DNA of 64,000 nt from Telopea speciosissima (GCF_018873765.1 NC_057926.1:37370946-37434945); one strand, 5' to 3'. Shown: positions 12,748 to 24,479, numbered from the stretch's first letter. Made by a program: numbers and translations. Notes: a model not told the origin generated them from the sequence alone.

Positions 12748-12921
12748 GGGCACTGCTCCCTGTGTGGGACGTAGGGACTACACCGCACGCGCCTACCAAT
12801 GAGAGCGCCTGTGGTGGCACATTGGGTGGCAGAATTTCCGCCATACATGGGGGCATGACAGCCATTCCGCCTCCCACTGTGCATGGGCGTGGCCCCTACG
12901 TCCCTCCCATGTAGGGAACTT
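12748..12921. mobile_element. G+C-rich fold-back MITE, family F5
   Basis: Left end CTCCCTGTGTGGGACGTAGG pairs imperfectly with the complement of the right end (CCTACGTCCCTCCCATG). The interior has more inverted pieces (TGGTGGCACATTGGGTGGC). Flanks are T-rich on both sides. It starts 24 bp after an F8 copy. Confidence 0.6.
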
Positions 12922-13014
12922 CTTTTTTTATTTATTTTTATTCTTATTTATTTATGATAAATTTCACTTTCCTTCCTTTTTTCCCCTTACCAACAAAGGT
13001 CATTGGAATCACAA

Positions 13015-13220
13015 ATATGGTTCCTGGAATCAGTATCAAATGGGCCATATTAGCAAATTCATATCGGTTTCGGTGAAGATCGATACCGATCCACAAGTAC
13101 TAACCAAGGGTAAAAATATAAATAAAATAAAATTTTATTGATATTTAGGAGTAAAATTGCTCGATGCAAATCAATACGGGCCGACCCTGATCGGTATCAG
13201 CCGAGATGATTACTAAAAAC
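13015..13220. mobile_element. MITE of family F8 (copy 2)
   Basis: Shares with other F8 copies the words GATCGATACCGATCC and GATCGGTATCAGCCGAG and the central 'GGGTAAAAATA..AGGAGTAAAATTG' pattern. The ends are degraded. Confidence 0.55.
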
Positions 13221-13401
13221 CTAATTGCAAATGAGAAAACTGCGTCCGAGGAAAGTAAGAGGGGAGATTCTAGGAGAGAGATTGTTGGTTTTGCTGATGT
13301 GGCCTTTTTCTATTGGGCCTTGCTCCACACTTAGAAATATTTTGAAGCCAGTTTATATAGCGAAAGTTTTCTAGATTTTTGTCAACATAAACTCCCACGG
13401 C

Positions 13402-13652
13402 ATGGTTCCTAATCTCGGTATCGGGATTTGTATAAAAAAAAAATCTTGGTATCGAGATCGGATCATTGGATCGGTTTGATTAGATTGGGATCATCGTCAA
13501 ATATGACAATTTTACCCCTGTTTTTTGTAAAAAAATTCTAATTTTTTTAAAACCTTTTTACCCTTGTCCGTATAGGTGGATCGGATCAGTCTCGGCCGAT
13601 GCCAATCCGATCTGGCCAAAATCGACCGATCCAATATTATAAACCTTGCTCC
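13402..13652. mobile_element. MITE of family F8 (copy 3)
   Basis: Begins CATGGTTCCTAATCTCGGTA and ends with AATATTATAAACCTTG. It contains GGATCGGATCAGTCTCGGCC and the family's central 'TTACCC' plus T-run. Oriented like copies 1 and 2, giving three copies within 1.2 kb. Confidence 0.6.
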
Positions 13653-13789
13653 CTCCCCAATTGTGTTGGGTGAAAACACTCCTCCCAAGTCCAATCAAAT
13701 GGGACTTATGAAAGTGATGGAGGAGTCTTATGCTAATTACACAACACTACCATGATTTATTAATCAAAATTCCCCTAGAAAAAATTCCA

Positions 13790-14446
13790 GGGAAGAATTG
13801 GAAGTACAACAGGGATAGAAAAGGGGGAATAACCACCAAACATTAGAAAGGAACAAATTTGGAGATCGTAAAACAAAATAATGAGCTTCAGAGTTGAGCT
13901 TCCGGGGAATGTATAGCTAAGGAAATAAAACAGAAGACAATTGGCAAACAAGAAATTTTTTATCACCTACAAGATCCAATGTGGCCCAATCAACCGTACC
14001 AGACGAAGAATGTAAAACCACCACTAAGTCCTGATAATCGGAGAAGATAACCCTGCGTTGCAAACCCAAGTGGTGAGCCAATAGGAGACTATCACACAAA
14101 GCCCTTCCATAGCTGAAGGAGAGAAGCCAAAACCAACAATACTTTTTGCTACCAAGAAACGTCCAACACTATTCCGTAGAACCACTCCACGACCACCACT
14201 ATAATGAGAAGAAGACCATGCACCATCTGTGAATATAAAATGATAGAAATCTGGCAACAAAAGGAGAGTGGTAATAGTAGATACGGGGAGTGTTGGTTGA
14301 AACTGCTCGGACCAATGGGCCACTTGCCTACCTTCAACAACTAGAATATCCACAATACACATAGTATGTCTAAGATCAAAATCACACCTACAAAAAACCG
14401 CATGGTTACGAGCTGTTATGTTAAGTAATAACAACAAAAATTTCAA
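13790..14446 (-). pseudogene. LINE-derived RNase H-like domain fragment
   Basis: Read on the minus strand, 14446-14024 encodes a segment with FTDGAWSSSHYSGGRGVVL and a following alpha/beta pattern (SPSAMEGLCVIVSYWLTTW), typical of the RNase H-like domain at the end of plant LINE polyproteins. The next frame (14099-13917) continues with SDYQDLVVVLHSSSGTVDW and then a PRKLNSEAH-type motif near 13900. A frameshift near 14040 and stop codons show it is dead. No reverse transcriptase is attached, so this is a 5'-truncated remnant. Confidence 0.7.
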
Positions 14447-14569
14447 GTAGATGACTTCACCTCCCTTCCTTTATTTTCTTTTGTTTCATACCAGCAAAGC
14501 CCGTCGAAGTTGCAAATGAGAGAATTGAATACAAGGAAGAGAAAAACTAACACAAGAGATTCTACAAGA

Positions 14570-14737
14570 ATGGATCATCTGCACGTACCAACAGGTGAAC
14601 GTACATCTCAGAGCCAATCACATTTTAATTTTGTTTCCATAAAAACCCCTCCTCCCCTTGTAAATGGCAAACATAGGACAAGTGGTTGACTCTGAGATAT
14701 ACGTTCACCTGTTGGTACGTGCAGAGGAACCGAACTC
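14570..14737. mobile_element. Fold-back insertion with about 39-bp inverted arms, family F6
   Basis: 14579-14617 (CTGCACGTACCAACAGGTGA...) and 14686-14724 are near-perfect inverted complements. The insert is flanked by 13-bp direct repeats differing at one base: AGATTCTACAAGA (14557-14569) and AGATTCTACGAGA (14738-14750). A related sequence at 13225-13330 runs through this point without the insert. Confidence 0.7.
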
Positions 14738-14841
14738 AGATTCTACGAGATAGATTGCTAGTTTTGCTGATGTGGGCTTGTTTTTTAATGGGTCTTGCTA
14801 GGTGTAACCGTGGTTGGTTACACTGAGCTTGACACCAAGAC

Positions 14842-15300
14842 AGCTTTACCTTAAGGGTGTCAATTTTGGACTTGAATCGGGAATTAGATCGAAACCGACC
14901 CACTAGGAATTGGAACCAGAATCGACCCACCTAATAGTTTATTGGTCCGGTTTGGGATCTACCGATAAGTTATTGCTCCAGTTCCGGATCTACCAATTAG
15001 GAACCATTGTAACTGGAACAAATCACACCCTAACCCTGTATATTATATAATTCTTAAGACTTTAAGGTCATAAGAGTCAAACCTTTATTTTTTCAGTCTT
15101 TCATTTTGACTGGTACCATTTGTCTTATATACTATTTTACCAAAGTTTTGATTGATAATTTAAAGGTTCATTTGAGAATGCTATCTTAAGAACATAGTTG
15201 TAAATTATCTTAACTTAAGAGGGTGGTGGTGTTGATTTTTTTAATTAAATATAAAACAAGACATAATACAGACTAGTTCCATTATTTGATAAAAATAAAT
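14842..15300. repeat. Dispersed repeat (copy B), inverted relative to copy A
   Basis: Begins TTAAGGGTGTCAATTTTGG. Its reverse complement matches copy A (10083-10345 joined to 10525-10700) across at least 400 bp. It lacks the F1 MITE present in copy A. No coding content. Confidence 0.65.
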
Positions 15301-15712
15301 GATAGTGTTTTGCATGTCTCATGTGAATGAAATTAGTATGTTATTATAAATTCATCCAACTTCTGTAGAAACATAGAAATGAAATCATAGAATGCATTAA
15401 GTAAGAACCCATCAAGAAAACCTCTGGTTGTATGTAACTCACCATGCCAAGAATACAAGTTACATTTATCGTCGCAAGCACCACCATGGTATCTTCAACC
15501 TCAAAAAATTCATCCATCTTCTGCAGAAACATAGAAATGAAATAAAAAAGTATGCATTATGGAAATTTAAGGAGAGTCCTTTAATTGGGAAGGTTTTGGT
15601 CACTTTCTTGATTTCTTTCCCACGAGAACAAAACTATTGGGTTCGGAACCAAGAGATAAAAAAGGAAAACAAAAATTTTCCCCTTTTTTTAAGAAACCAA
15701 TTTAAAAAAATT

Positions 15713-16752
15713 AACCTAATCCGTGGATGATGTAATTGGTTTTTTTTTTTTTTTTGTTTTTTCTTTCAATTTTTGCCACATATGGGTGTCAATTTCGGAT
15801 CAAAACCCTTGAGAGTCTCAAGTTGAGACTCCATGCATAGAAGTGACCCAATGAAAACCGGACCCTTCATCCCATTAATAATTCGGACAGGCTGGTATAT
15901 ATTGGTCCAAGAGTCTCAACGGTTCCAGAATCAATCCAATTTTGAACTGAATGACTGTCATGACTAGGAACCAATTAGGGTGTTTATTTGGTGACATGGA
16001 TTTTGGAATTTTGTATTTATGTGTTCCATTAATTAGGAAAGGAGATTTCCTCTTTAATTGGTATTTAGGTTATATCTTTATTTATTTATGTTCTTAGGTA
16101 TAGATTTTTGTATGTTTAGGTTTGGAATTTTAGATATTGGAAGAGTGCCTAGAACTGTCCCACCCATTAATAATTGATACTGGTTCCTAATATGAAATAA
16201 CTGATCGATTAGCTAATCAGAACAGTAAAGCGAATGGCCTGAAAAAAAATGTAGAATTTAATTAGAACCCATTCAAATTACACAGAACATGCATGGGTGT
16301 GGAATTAGATTCATTGCTAAAGCCCATGTGGCAATTAAGTTCTAAGAGATAGAAACGATACATAGTCAGCCCAATACATATAGTGTTAATAAACTTAGTC
16401 TATGTTTGGGTTGCATTTTTGAAATATATTCTGGGTCTAAGACTCATTGTGAAACTCGGTTTAATTCTTTTTTATTTTCTTGCTTCTACAATGTGTTCTT
16501 GACCCAAAATCTATTTTGAAAATACATATCAAACACTACCTTAGAGTTCCATATGTACACTACTTTGCATGTATACAAAAAGGTTGGTTCACTAAATTAC
16601 TCAACCCAAACCATTCTGGGTTGGTAGAGTTTTGGGTTTTGGTTCAACCCTGACCATACTATCATAAACTAAGACAGTGACATTCCAACCACTCACTGTC
16701 TGTCCTTGACACCATGCACCCTCACGTAAGTGAGAGAAGCAGTGCTAGGAGT
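15713..16752 (+). repeat. About 1 kb duplicated segment, copy 1
   Basis: Matches 18977-19897 in the same orientation, starting near ACCTAATCCGTGGATGATG and ending at GTGAGAGAAGCAGTGCTAGG. Shared landmarks include GAGAGTCTCAAGTTGAGACT and TTTATTTATGTTCTTAGG. Copy 1 has about 80 extra bases near 16150-16240. Non-coding. Confidence 0.8.
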
Positions 16753-18976
16753 AGGGGTGTTAATTCTAGGTTCGCACCGATTAGCCCGACTGAGCTCGAC
16801 TCGGAGTGTTTGTTAATTGTGCTAGGCTCAAACCTGAACTGAATACTATTCGGTCGCTCCCGGTGCAAGGGTCTTACTATTCAGTTCCGGATCACATCAA
16901 CATTCTCTGGGACCGAAGTAACAGAGCACCCGGTTGTACAATGAACCAGAAATTAAACTCAGATTCAGGCTTAAGGCCCTGATAATTGGGGGTTGATTAT
17001 ATAGTAACACAACTCTTAAACTTCTTGAAATCTGGATTCAGACGAGATCAGCAACTAACGAACTCGGTAGATTGTTGAGCGTGCTCTGAAGCATGTTTGA
17101 TAAGATACCAAACTTCTCTGGTATATATCAGAAAATAGAAAGAAAAGTTGAAGAAGATGGGAGGATGGGGTTCTATACTTTATTTTATTTATTTAAATAA
17201 CTACTTCGGGTCGGGTGAAAATGAAATTTTCAACTTTGGCTGCTAACTGTACTTAATGTCAGGGAGAAGATTGATATTTTAACATAGTTTAGGATGTCCG
17301 TGATATTCATATACTTACAGGGGATGTCCCTGATATTTTCCCATCAATCAAAGTATGTGGCATTTTGTTTTGATGATTAATTCATAAAATAGCTAACCTA
17401 ACCTAACCTATGATTAGCTTGATTAATCTTCTACAACACACATTGTATTGTACAGATGTGGAAGAGAGGAGGAGGATGCAATAACTCCATCCATCGGCCA
17501 GAAGATTTATTTACTGTATACTATTCTAATAAGCCCAACCCATGAGATTTATAATCGAAGGAGTCCGGCTCAGCTCCTCCTAGGAGAATAAAACAGTCTC
17601 TCTAGTACGCTTCTTCTTCGATGCAATCATGTGTCCTTCAAAAAACGGGCAACTCTTTCTACCAATTAAGAGTTCGTGAGCGCTATTTTTTTTATGGGAG
17701 AATGTTCTCTGTGCCGATAGTGTAGCCTGAGCCCAAACACATGGGGTGGGCGTAATGACCACCCTGCCCCTATGTAGCAGTCACATGTGTCTGGGCGCAG
17801 ACCCACGCAACCCACCTCCCCTTCTTCTCCTTCTTCGCCAAACACCATTGGCCCACCCTCATCTCCTCATTCCTCTTCGCAACACCCAACCCGTACATAG
17901 AAACAAGAGAAAGCCCCCACCCCTTGCACAGAAACGAGAGAGAACTTTCATCACCCCTTCCAGAACAGTAAAACATGCACCACCCACCCTCTGCAACATC
18001 GCTCCATTTCCTGCTTGCTCTCGCTACCCTTCCTTTCAGCCCTGATCCACCTCCCGGGAGTTGAGGACCCTGAAACATGTACGGAAGACCAAAATTGGCA
18101 CTGCAATAGGGATTTAAGCCGCAGATGGCAACGTCGCCGAAGTAGATGTTCCCAAATAGGGAAAATGGAGTCTCATTTTCATATTTTAAAAAATAAAAAA
18201 TAGCAACCACTAACTAAACCAGAAGAAAGAGTTGCCAGTTTTTTCAAATGACACATGCATGGCATCTAAGAGTGTATAAGAAGAGACCTGCTCTCTCCTC
18301 GTACGGTAGAGGCTGAGGAGATCGAGGTTATATCTTACCAAACGTAGAACAACCCGAGTTAGTTGTAAATATTTCATTAATTAGCTTCCTCCTATATCTC
18401 AAAAATAAGGCCATAGATCCAAACTGAAACTGAGTTCCAAGCATCCACGAGATGATCCTCAATCTATAGAGCAATCAACAATTTATAGTGGACAATAAGG
18501 AAGGAGGGGGAGAAAAAAAAAAAAGGTAAATACATGTGTTTGTTTTTTTTTTTTACTGCCCAATGCAGCAATAAACATGGTTGTATCTTCATATGAAATT
18601 GTGATGGCCTTCCAACTTCACAATTTAGATCATGAAAGTTGTAGTGGTCTGCCTTATTTACATGATGGTCTTCCAACTTCAAAGCAGGACATAGGTTGGC
18701 TCATGAAAATTGCGATAGCCTTCAAACTTCACAATTGAGATTGAAAAGTGTGCCTATAGGAGAGGGTTTCTCACATTATCGGTGTGGAAAGGAATCTGCA
18801 AGCTACACTAATAACTCTTTTGAAAAATGTGACATTCACATAAAACCCACATATTTAGAAGATGATAAAAGAAAAAAAAAAAAAACATGTGAGAGGAAAA
18901 TTGCACTCTGACAACGTGGGAAAGTTTTCCCTTCGTAATTACACTTGTATGACTCCAGATATATTTTTGGCATTTG
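16753..18976. other. Intergenic; one truncated fold-back near 17.7 kb
   Basis: No credible gene. At 17703-17803 a short inverted pair (GCCTGAGCCCAAACACATGG and CACATGTGTCTGGGCGC) begins with GTTCTCTGTGCC and looks like a decayed relative of F1. A C-rich, pyrimidine-biased stretch (17800-18060) gives spurious long ORFs on both strands. Confidence 0.5.
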
Positions 18977-19897
18977 ACCTAATCGGGTGGATGATGTAAT
19001 TGGTATTTTTTTTTTTTTCTTCTTCTTTCTTCCAATTTTTGCCACATATGGATATGTCAATTTGGGACCAGAACCCTTGAGAGTCTCAAGTTGAGACTCC
19101 ATAGAAGTGACCCAATGAAAACCGAAACCTTCATCCCATTAATAATTCGGGCAGGCTGGTATTAGTCCAAGAGTCTCAACGGTTCAAGAATCAATCTAAT
19201 TGTGAACTTAATGATTGACTAGGAACCTATTAGGATATTTATTTGGTGATATGGATTTTGGAATTTCGTATTTATGTGTTCCATTAGGAAAGGAGATTTC
19301 CTCTTTAATTGGTTTTCAGGTTATATCTTTATTTATTTATGTTCTTAGGTATAGATTTTTGTATGTTTAGGTTTGGAATGTTAGATATTGGAAGAGTGCC
19401 TAGAATCTATTGAGAACTAGAACTGTAAAAAAAAAAAAGTAGATGTTAGAACCCATTCAAATTACACAGAACATGAGTGGGGAATTAGTTTCGTTGCTAA
19501 AGCCCATGTGGCAAATTCTGAGAGATGAAAAAATACATAGTCAACCCAATACATATAGTGTTAATTTACGTGGGTTGCATTCTTGGAATACATTATGGGT
19601 TCAAGATCCATTGTGAAATCCGGTTCTTCTTTATTTTCTTGCTTCTGCAACGCATTCTAGATCCAAAATCTATTCCGAAAATACATATCAAAGAAGACCT
19701 TAGACTTCCATACATACACTACTTTGCATGCATACAAAAAAGTTGGTTCACTAAATTACTCAACTCAAACTAAACCATTCTGGGTTGGTAGAGTTTCCCT
19801 GACCAAACTATCATAAACTGAGATAGGGTCATTCCAACTTCTCACTGTCTGTCTTTGCCACCATCCTCACATAAGTGAGAGAAGCACTGCTAGGAGC
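18977..19897 (+). repeat. About 1 kb duplicated segment, copy 2
   Basis: Same orientation as copy 1, about 3.2 kb downstream, with many small indels. Its right end (GAAGCACTGCTAGGAGC) runs directly into an F8-type MITE. The pair ends about 320 bp before the PPR start codon, so copy 2 forms the distal promoter region of that gene. Confidence 0.8.
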
Positions 19898-20052
19898 GAC
19901 CGCTCATACCGATCCAGCTGTACGGATAAGAATAAAAATGTAACAAAATTAATGTTTTTTATAAGAAAACAGAGATAAAAGTGTCATATTTGCCCGAGTT
20001 TGGATGATCCCGATCCGATCCGATCCAGCCGATACCGAGATCACAAACCATG
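19898..20052. mobile_element. MITE of family F8 (copy 4), upstream of the PPR gene
   Basis: Contains ACCGATCCAGCTGTACGGAT, a central A/T block and CCGATCCGATCCGATCCAGC, and ends AGATCACAAACCATG. It lies about 170 bp before the PPR ATG, so it may sit inside the promoter or 5' UTR. Confidence 0.6.
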
Positions 20053-20220
20053 CATGCCCCTGCGCCCACACTCCCCGACCCCAAACATAAAGTTCATCAG
20101 TTCGTGGCACAGAGACAGAGCCCCGCTAAGAGATTCAAACGGACGGTATGAGCGCTCGCTCAACTCTTTAAGCCAAGTCGCAATATGGAAGAGAGATTCT
20201 TTAGTGGATAAATTGGTAGA

Positions 20221-22111
20221 ATGAATGCAGTGGCTATGTGGTGCGAAAGGAGGGCCTTTCACGGCATCTATACAACCATTATACGTAGCAGATTCACTCC
20301 GCGGCTCCACCAAATTATCTCTTCTTCTTTCACCTTCTGCACCCAAAATCCAGATGTTTCCTCTGAGGTGGGAAACCAAATCCAAGACCTTCGAGAGGAG
20401 GAGCTTAGAAACTGCTTATCCTCGAAGATTGAGAAGCTCGCCAGAGGACAACCCGTCCAGTCTGCCTTTCAGAACTGGATGGGCGATGGATTTCCCGTTC
20501 ACAGAGGCGATATCTTCCACACCGTTAATCGACTGAGGAAACTCAATATGAATAAACGCGCCCTTGAGGTGATTCTCCTCTTCTTTTTATAATTTTTGCT
20601 CTGCTTAGTACCTCTTACGATGCATGTTAATGTGGAATTCCTTAAAAGCACACTATGCATTTGCTTAAATGCTTACAAGAACAACGACGCCACCAACTGA
20701 ATCTCTGCAATGTTCGTAGAGTACTACATCAAAAAGTTACATTTTCTTTTGGGTGGGTGCTCATTATTTCCCATTGGATTTACTAAAATCAATGTGTGTG
20801 AATAAGAAAGAGGCACATATAAAAAAGAGTTGAGGTTGAATTTCTGCTACTTTGTGACAGGTAATGGAATGGGTGATTAGGGAAAGACCCTACAAGTTGA
20901 AGGAGCTCGATTACTCTTATCTGTTGGAGTTCACGATTAAGCTTCATGGGATATCGCAAGGTGAGCGTCTCTTCTCCCGTGTACCTCCCCAGTTTCAGAA
21001 TGAGTTGCTCTACAACAATCTTGTCATGGCCTGCTTGGAAAAGGCCGCCATCAGGCTGTCATTGGCATACATGAAGAAGATGAGGGAACTGGGACACCCC
21101 ATCTCTCCCTATGTCTTCAATCGCCTCATAATCCTCCACTCCTCCCCTGGCCGCAGGAAAGCCATCCCGAGAATCCTCACTCAAATGAAGGCTGATGGCG
21201 TTGTCCCTCACGTCTCCACATATAACATTCTCTTGAAAATTGAAGCTAACCAGCACAACATTCAAGGGTTGACAAAGGTGTTTGATGATATGAAACGAGC
21301 ACAAGTCGAGCCTAATGAAATAACATACTGCATTTTGGCTACAGCCCATGTCGTGGCAAGGTTATATGCCGTGTCAGAGGCCTATGTTGAAGCAGTGGAG
21401 AAGGTGAAAACAGGGGATAATTGGTCAACCTTGGATGTTTTACTTATGTTATATGGCTATTTGGGGAAGGAGAAGGAGCTTGAGTGCACATGGCGTGTTG
21501 TACAACAACTCCCCCATGTTAGAAACAAGAGTTTTGTGCTTTCCATTGAAGCATTTGGAAGAATCGGATGGCTAAACCGATCTGAAGAAATTTGGTTGGA
21601 AATGAAGTCAAGTAAACAATTGAGGTACACTGAGCAATACAACTCCATTATATCTGTATATTGCAAACATGGGCTTGTTGATAAAGCATCGGAATTGTTC
21701 AAAGAAATGGAGATCAGTGTGTGCAATGCGAATGCAATAACCTATCGACATCTTGCACTCGGTTGCTTGAAAGCAGGGTTAGTGAAGGAAGCCTTGAAAA
21801 CTCTTGAAGTAGGGATGGATCAAACAACCACTACCAAGGTCAGGAGATCAGCCCCATGGCTGGAAACCACACATTCAATAGTTGAAATCTTTGCAGACAT
21901 GGGTGATATAGAGAATGTAAAGAAATTGTTTGGGGAGTTGAAGGAATCTAGGTATACCAGATATACTTTTGTGTATAATACCTTGATAAGGGCCCATGTT
22001 AAGGCTAAGGTTTATGATCCAGATCTTTTGCGAAAGATGATTCTAGGAGGGGCTAGGCCAGATGATGAGACCTACAGCCTCCTGAAACTTTTGGAGCAGT
22101 TTCGCAATTGA
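20221..22111 (+). CDS. P-type pentatricopeptide repeat protein, At1g07590-like
   Basis: Exon 1 is 20221-20568 (116 codons) and exon 2 is 20861-22111. The donor is GAG|GTGATT and the acceptor ACAG|GTAATG; the join is in phase and gives 532 aa. From about residue 165 there are tandem 35-residue helical PPR motifs, including STYNILLKIEANQHN, EQYNSIISVYCKHGLVDKA, ITYRHLALGCLKAG and FVYNTLIRAHVKA. The first 45 residues are rich in Arg, Ser and Thr and poor in acidic residues, as in a mitochondrial presequence. Overall it resembles Arabidopsis At1g07590, a P-class PPR of about the same length. P-class proteins bind organellar RNA and affect its stability or processing; the RNA target here is unknown. 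No E or DYW domain is present. The start was chosen as the first ATG before a continuous frame; the second ATG is six codons downstream. Confidence 0.93.
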
Positions 22112-23005
22112 TTTCAGTTCACAAACTCTATGGATTTATAATGAGGAAGAGATGTTTTTTTCAAAGGCTCGTCTGGATGCAAATAAAACTACATTAAAAG
22201 AAAGGGAACTAATTTGAAAAGAGCAAATTTTTGTAATTATGGTTACCTAACTAACAAAAATTCTAACCAAGTATGACAATGGAACCTTTATTTCCTATTC
22301 AAATTAAAGAAATTTGATTGAAATAAGGAAAATTTTAAGGGAATACAGTTATAGATTTGTAATGTTTTGGGGTTATTACATAATCATAGTAATGGTGGTG
22401 TAGGTGAAGCTCATGTTGTTGATCCTGCTCCTACTCCAGTTGCAAGCAGTGGAAGCATCAACGATGGTGGCAGCCATGAAGAGGATAATCCACTAACGTC
22501 TCTGGGAAGGAGGGATGGAATTGGTGGAGTTGCAGTTGAAAGTGGAGCTTGAAGACATGGTTCTCCTCAGTTGAAGTATTCGATTGAGGAAGGAGAGGTA
22601 TTTGGTTCTTTTAATCGGAAGGGTAGAATAGGTACTTTATGTCATTACAAGGGCAGAAGTGTTTTTAAGAAAAATTTAACCTGCTGACATCACTCCTTAA
22701 CAGTCCTTGACTAACGGTAAGGGGTGTGTGTAATTTTTTTTTCAGAATCAAGGAAATCGCTAATAAGTGCCCTACTTTGTGTGGGTGCCTTAAAATATTG
22801 ACAAACCTCAGAGGGTGACGTTGATAATTTTTCAAGTTTAATTATAAGGCCTAAAAATTGAGTTTATAGGGTTTAAACTCCAAGTAGCATTTGGAGTTTG
22901 AAAGTCTTATTGGTTGGTTGGTCTGATTAGGATTTTAGAGTTTTAATTGCATAGTCACTTCAAGATTTTAATTCCACTTCTTTTACTCTATTACTTATTG
23001 TAAAA
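22112..23005. other. PPR 3' flank and intergenic, no gene seen
   Basis: The first 200 bp likely hold the PPR 3' UTR. 22378-22552 is an open G-rich stretch (Gly/Ser-rich translation) with no family resemblance, and I do not call it a gene. Confidence 0.5.
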
Positions 23006-23454
23006 TGTTAATGGGCTGGGCCAAATTTGTGCGCCGACAAGGGGCTGGCCGCGCGAGACCCGAGCTCTGGAGGGGTCGGTCACTTAAGTGACCAACCCCT
23101 CCCCTTCTCTGATCGGTTTAGACTTCTAGTGGAAGTCGACCAAGTGAGAGGGGCACCCAGGGTTTTTGTCTATAAATAAGTATTAGGCTTAAACCCTAAC
23201 ACAATTAATTGATATCTCTTTGAGAAGCCGTCTCTCTCCCTCTCTTTCAAGTTCTGTATTATCCTAGGGTTTCCATCGTTGCCTAGGGTTTGGTGGTATA
23301 AAGTTCTTCTTCGTGAAGGAACCTTTCGAGATTGTTCGTGATCGTGATCTACTCGCAACTGCAAGTCGCATTCTATCATCCCTTCCGCTGCGATTCCATT
23401 CGGTTCAGGTAATCCCTAAACCTCTGTGGTTAATAGAATGCTAATATGCTAACA
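23006..23454 (+). mobile_element. LTR (449 bp) of an LTR retrotransposon
   Basis: Begins TGTTAATGGGCTGGGCC and ends GCTAACA, the TG..CA form. A TATA-like GTCTATAAATAAG lies at about 23168, followed by a CTCTCTCCCTCTC leader-like stretch. One base after its end is TGGTATCAGAGC, the usual initiator-tRNA-Met primer-binding site. No second copy of this LTR and no coding internal region exist in the window, so the element is truncated. Confidence 0.75.
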
Positions 23455-23455
23455 G

Positions 23456-23467
23456 TGGTATCAGAGC
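23456..23467 (+). other. Primer-binding site (initiator tRNA-Met)
   Basis: TGGTATCAGAGC is the canonical plant retrotransposon primer-binding sequence, one base after the 449-bp LTR. An inverted, slightly altered copy (GCTCTGATATCA on the plus strand) ends at 23518. Confidence 0.8.
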
Positions 23468-23519
23468 ACCCATGGCACCGGGGAGACTCGAACTCGCGAT
23501 CACCTGCTCTGATATCAAT

Positions 23520-23664
23520 TGTAGGATTAAGCACTTATCAATCTCCCAAAAGACGCCTTGTGAGGGAAGATGCAACTTTAATTCCTTATTGCACACTAGC
23601 CAGCAAGCATCGCTCCCTCGCCCGAGCCGGGATCTGGGCAGGGCATTTTGGTTCACTCCCAACA
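23520..23664 (-). mobile_element. Short LTR-like sequence in opposite orientation (TRIM-like)
   Basis: On the minus strand it starts TGTTGGGAGTGAACC and ends TTAATCCTACA. Two bases later comes TGATATCAGAGC, a one-mismatch primer-binding site. At 145 bp it has the size of TRIM/SMART LTRs. It faces the 449-bp LTR across about 65 bp, so two primer-binding sites point at each other. I saw no 5S-like boxes, so it is not Cassandra. Confidence 0.6.
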
Positions 23665-23863
23665 CTTATCAAACATGAAACATGACCACTGAGAAACCCA
23701 TCTCGCAGGCCTTTCCATGTGACCTACCCTTATTGTGTCGCATGGACACATAATGTGACTGTTCTAACTGCGGGGTGGAGAAGACATGTTCTAGAGACTC
23801 TAGACTAGTAACATATCAAATTCCATTGCCCATTTCAATCAAATAAACCCCATTTGTTTAGGG

Positions 23864-24000
23864 TGGACTTTGGCATAATGGTAAGATTGCTCCATTTCAA
23901 CCTGGTGGTCACGGGTTTGAGTCGGAAAATAGCCTCTCAAGGGTAAAAGGCTGTATACATTATGACATTTCCCAACCCCCTCTGCACTGGTATATCTTTT
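23864..24000 (+). mobile_element. Au-type SINE (diverged)
   Basis: Has the Au SINE order: a tRNA-like head with GGCATAATGGTAAG (A-box region), TTGCTCCATTTCAACCT, a B-box-like GGGTTTGAGTC, then CTGTATACATTATGAC, a C-rich segment, GCACTGGTA and a T-rich tail. Diverged from the better copy at 33066. Confidence 0.75.
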
Positions 24001-24479
24001 TTATTTATTTATTTAATATATATATTTATATCTCAATTGTATGTTCATGTATGTCTATTGTACTCCGACCAGTGTTGCACATTCTTCCATAGTAATGATT
24101 TTTCAAAACCTTGGTTTGCCAGTTAGTGAACTCCATTTGGATTGAAATTTTATATGCGAGCAGTGAACATAATTGCAACTCAAAACAAAAAATAAAACAC
24201 TGAATAAGAATTTGGATTATAAAATCTATGTTTTGCCAAGTGGAATGCCTCGATAAGGCTGAAATTTAACATGTATAGTAGGACCTAGTCTACCTGTCCA
24301 CAAAATTTGGAACCATGTGATTTTCACAAGGTTAATAAAATGAAATCGAATCTGTTATCTTCTCTGATCCATTGATTTTCTCATTGTTCTCTGTTTTTTC
24401 TGTTATCCATAGTTACTACCCCTTTCTTTTTTGATACTCCCCAGTTACTACTCGGATACTATCGTAGTTTCTATTCACA

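Noticed and set aside
17770-18210. 146-codon minus-strand frame
   Set aside because: Composition follows the C/T bias of the plus strand; part is a fold-back remnant; no motif or splice partners.
22367-22552. Small Gly/Ser-rich frame after the PPR gene
   Set aside because: Short, no homologue recognised, and embedded in repeat-like sequence.
23520-23664. Cassandra-type TRIM with 5S rRNA sequence
   Set aside because: Size and termini fit a TRIM, but I found none of the 5S internal promoter boxes.
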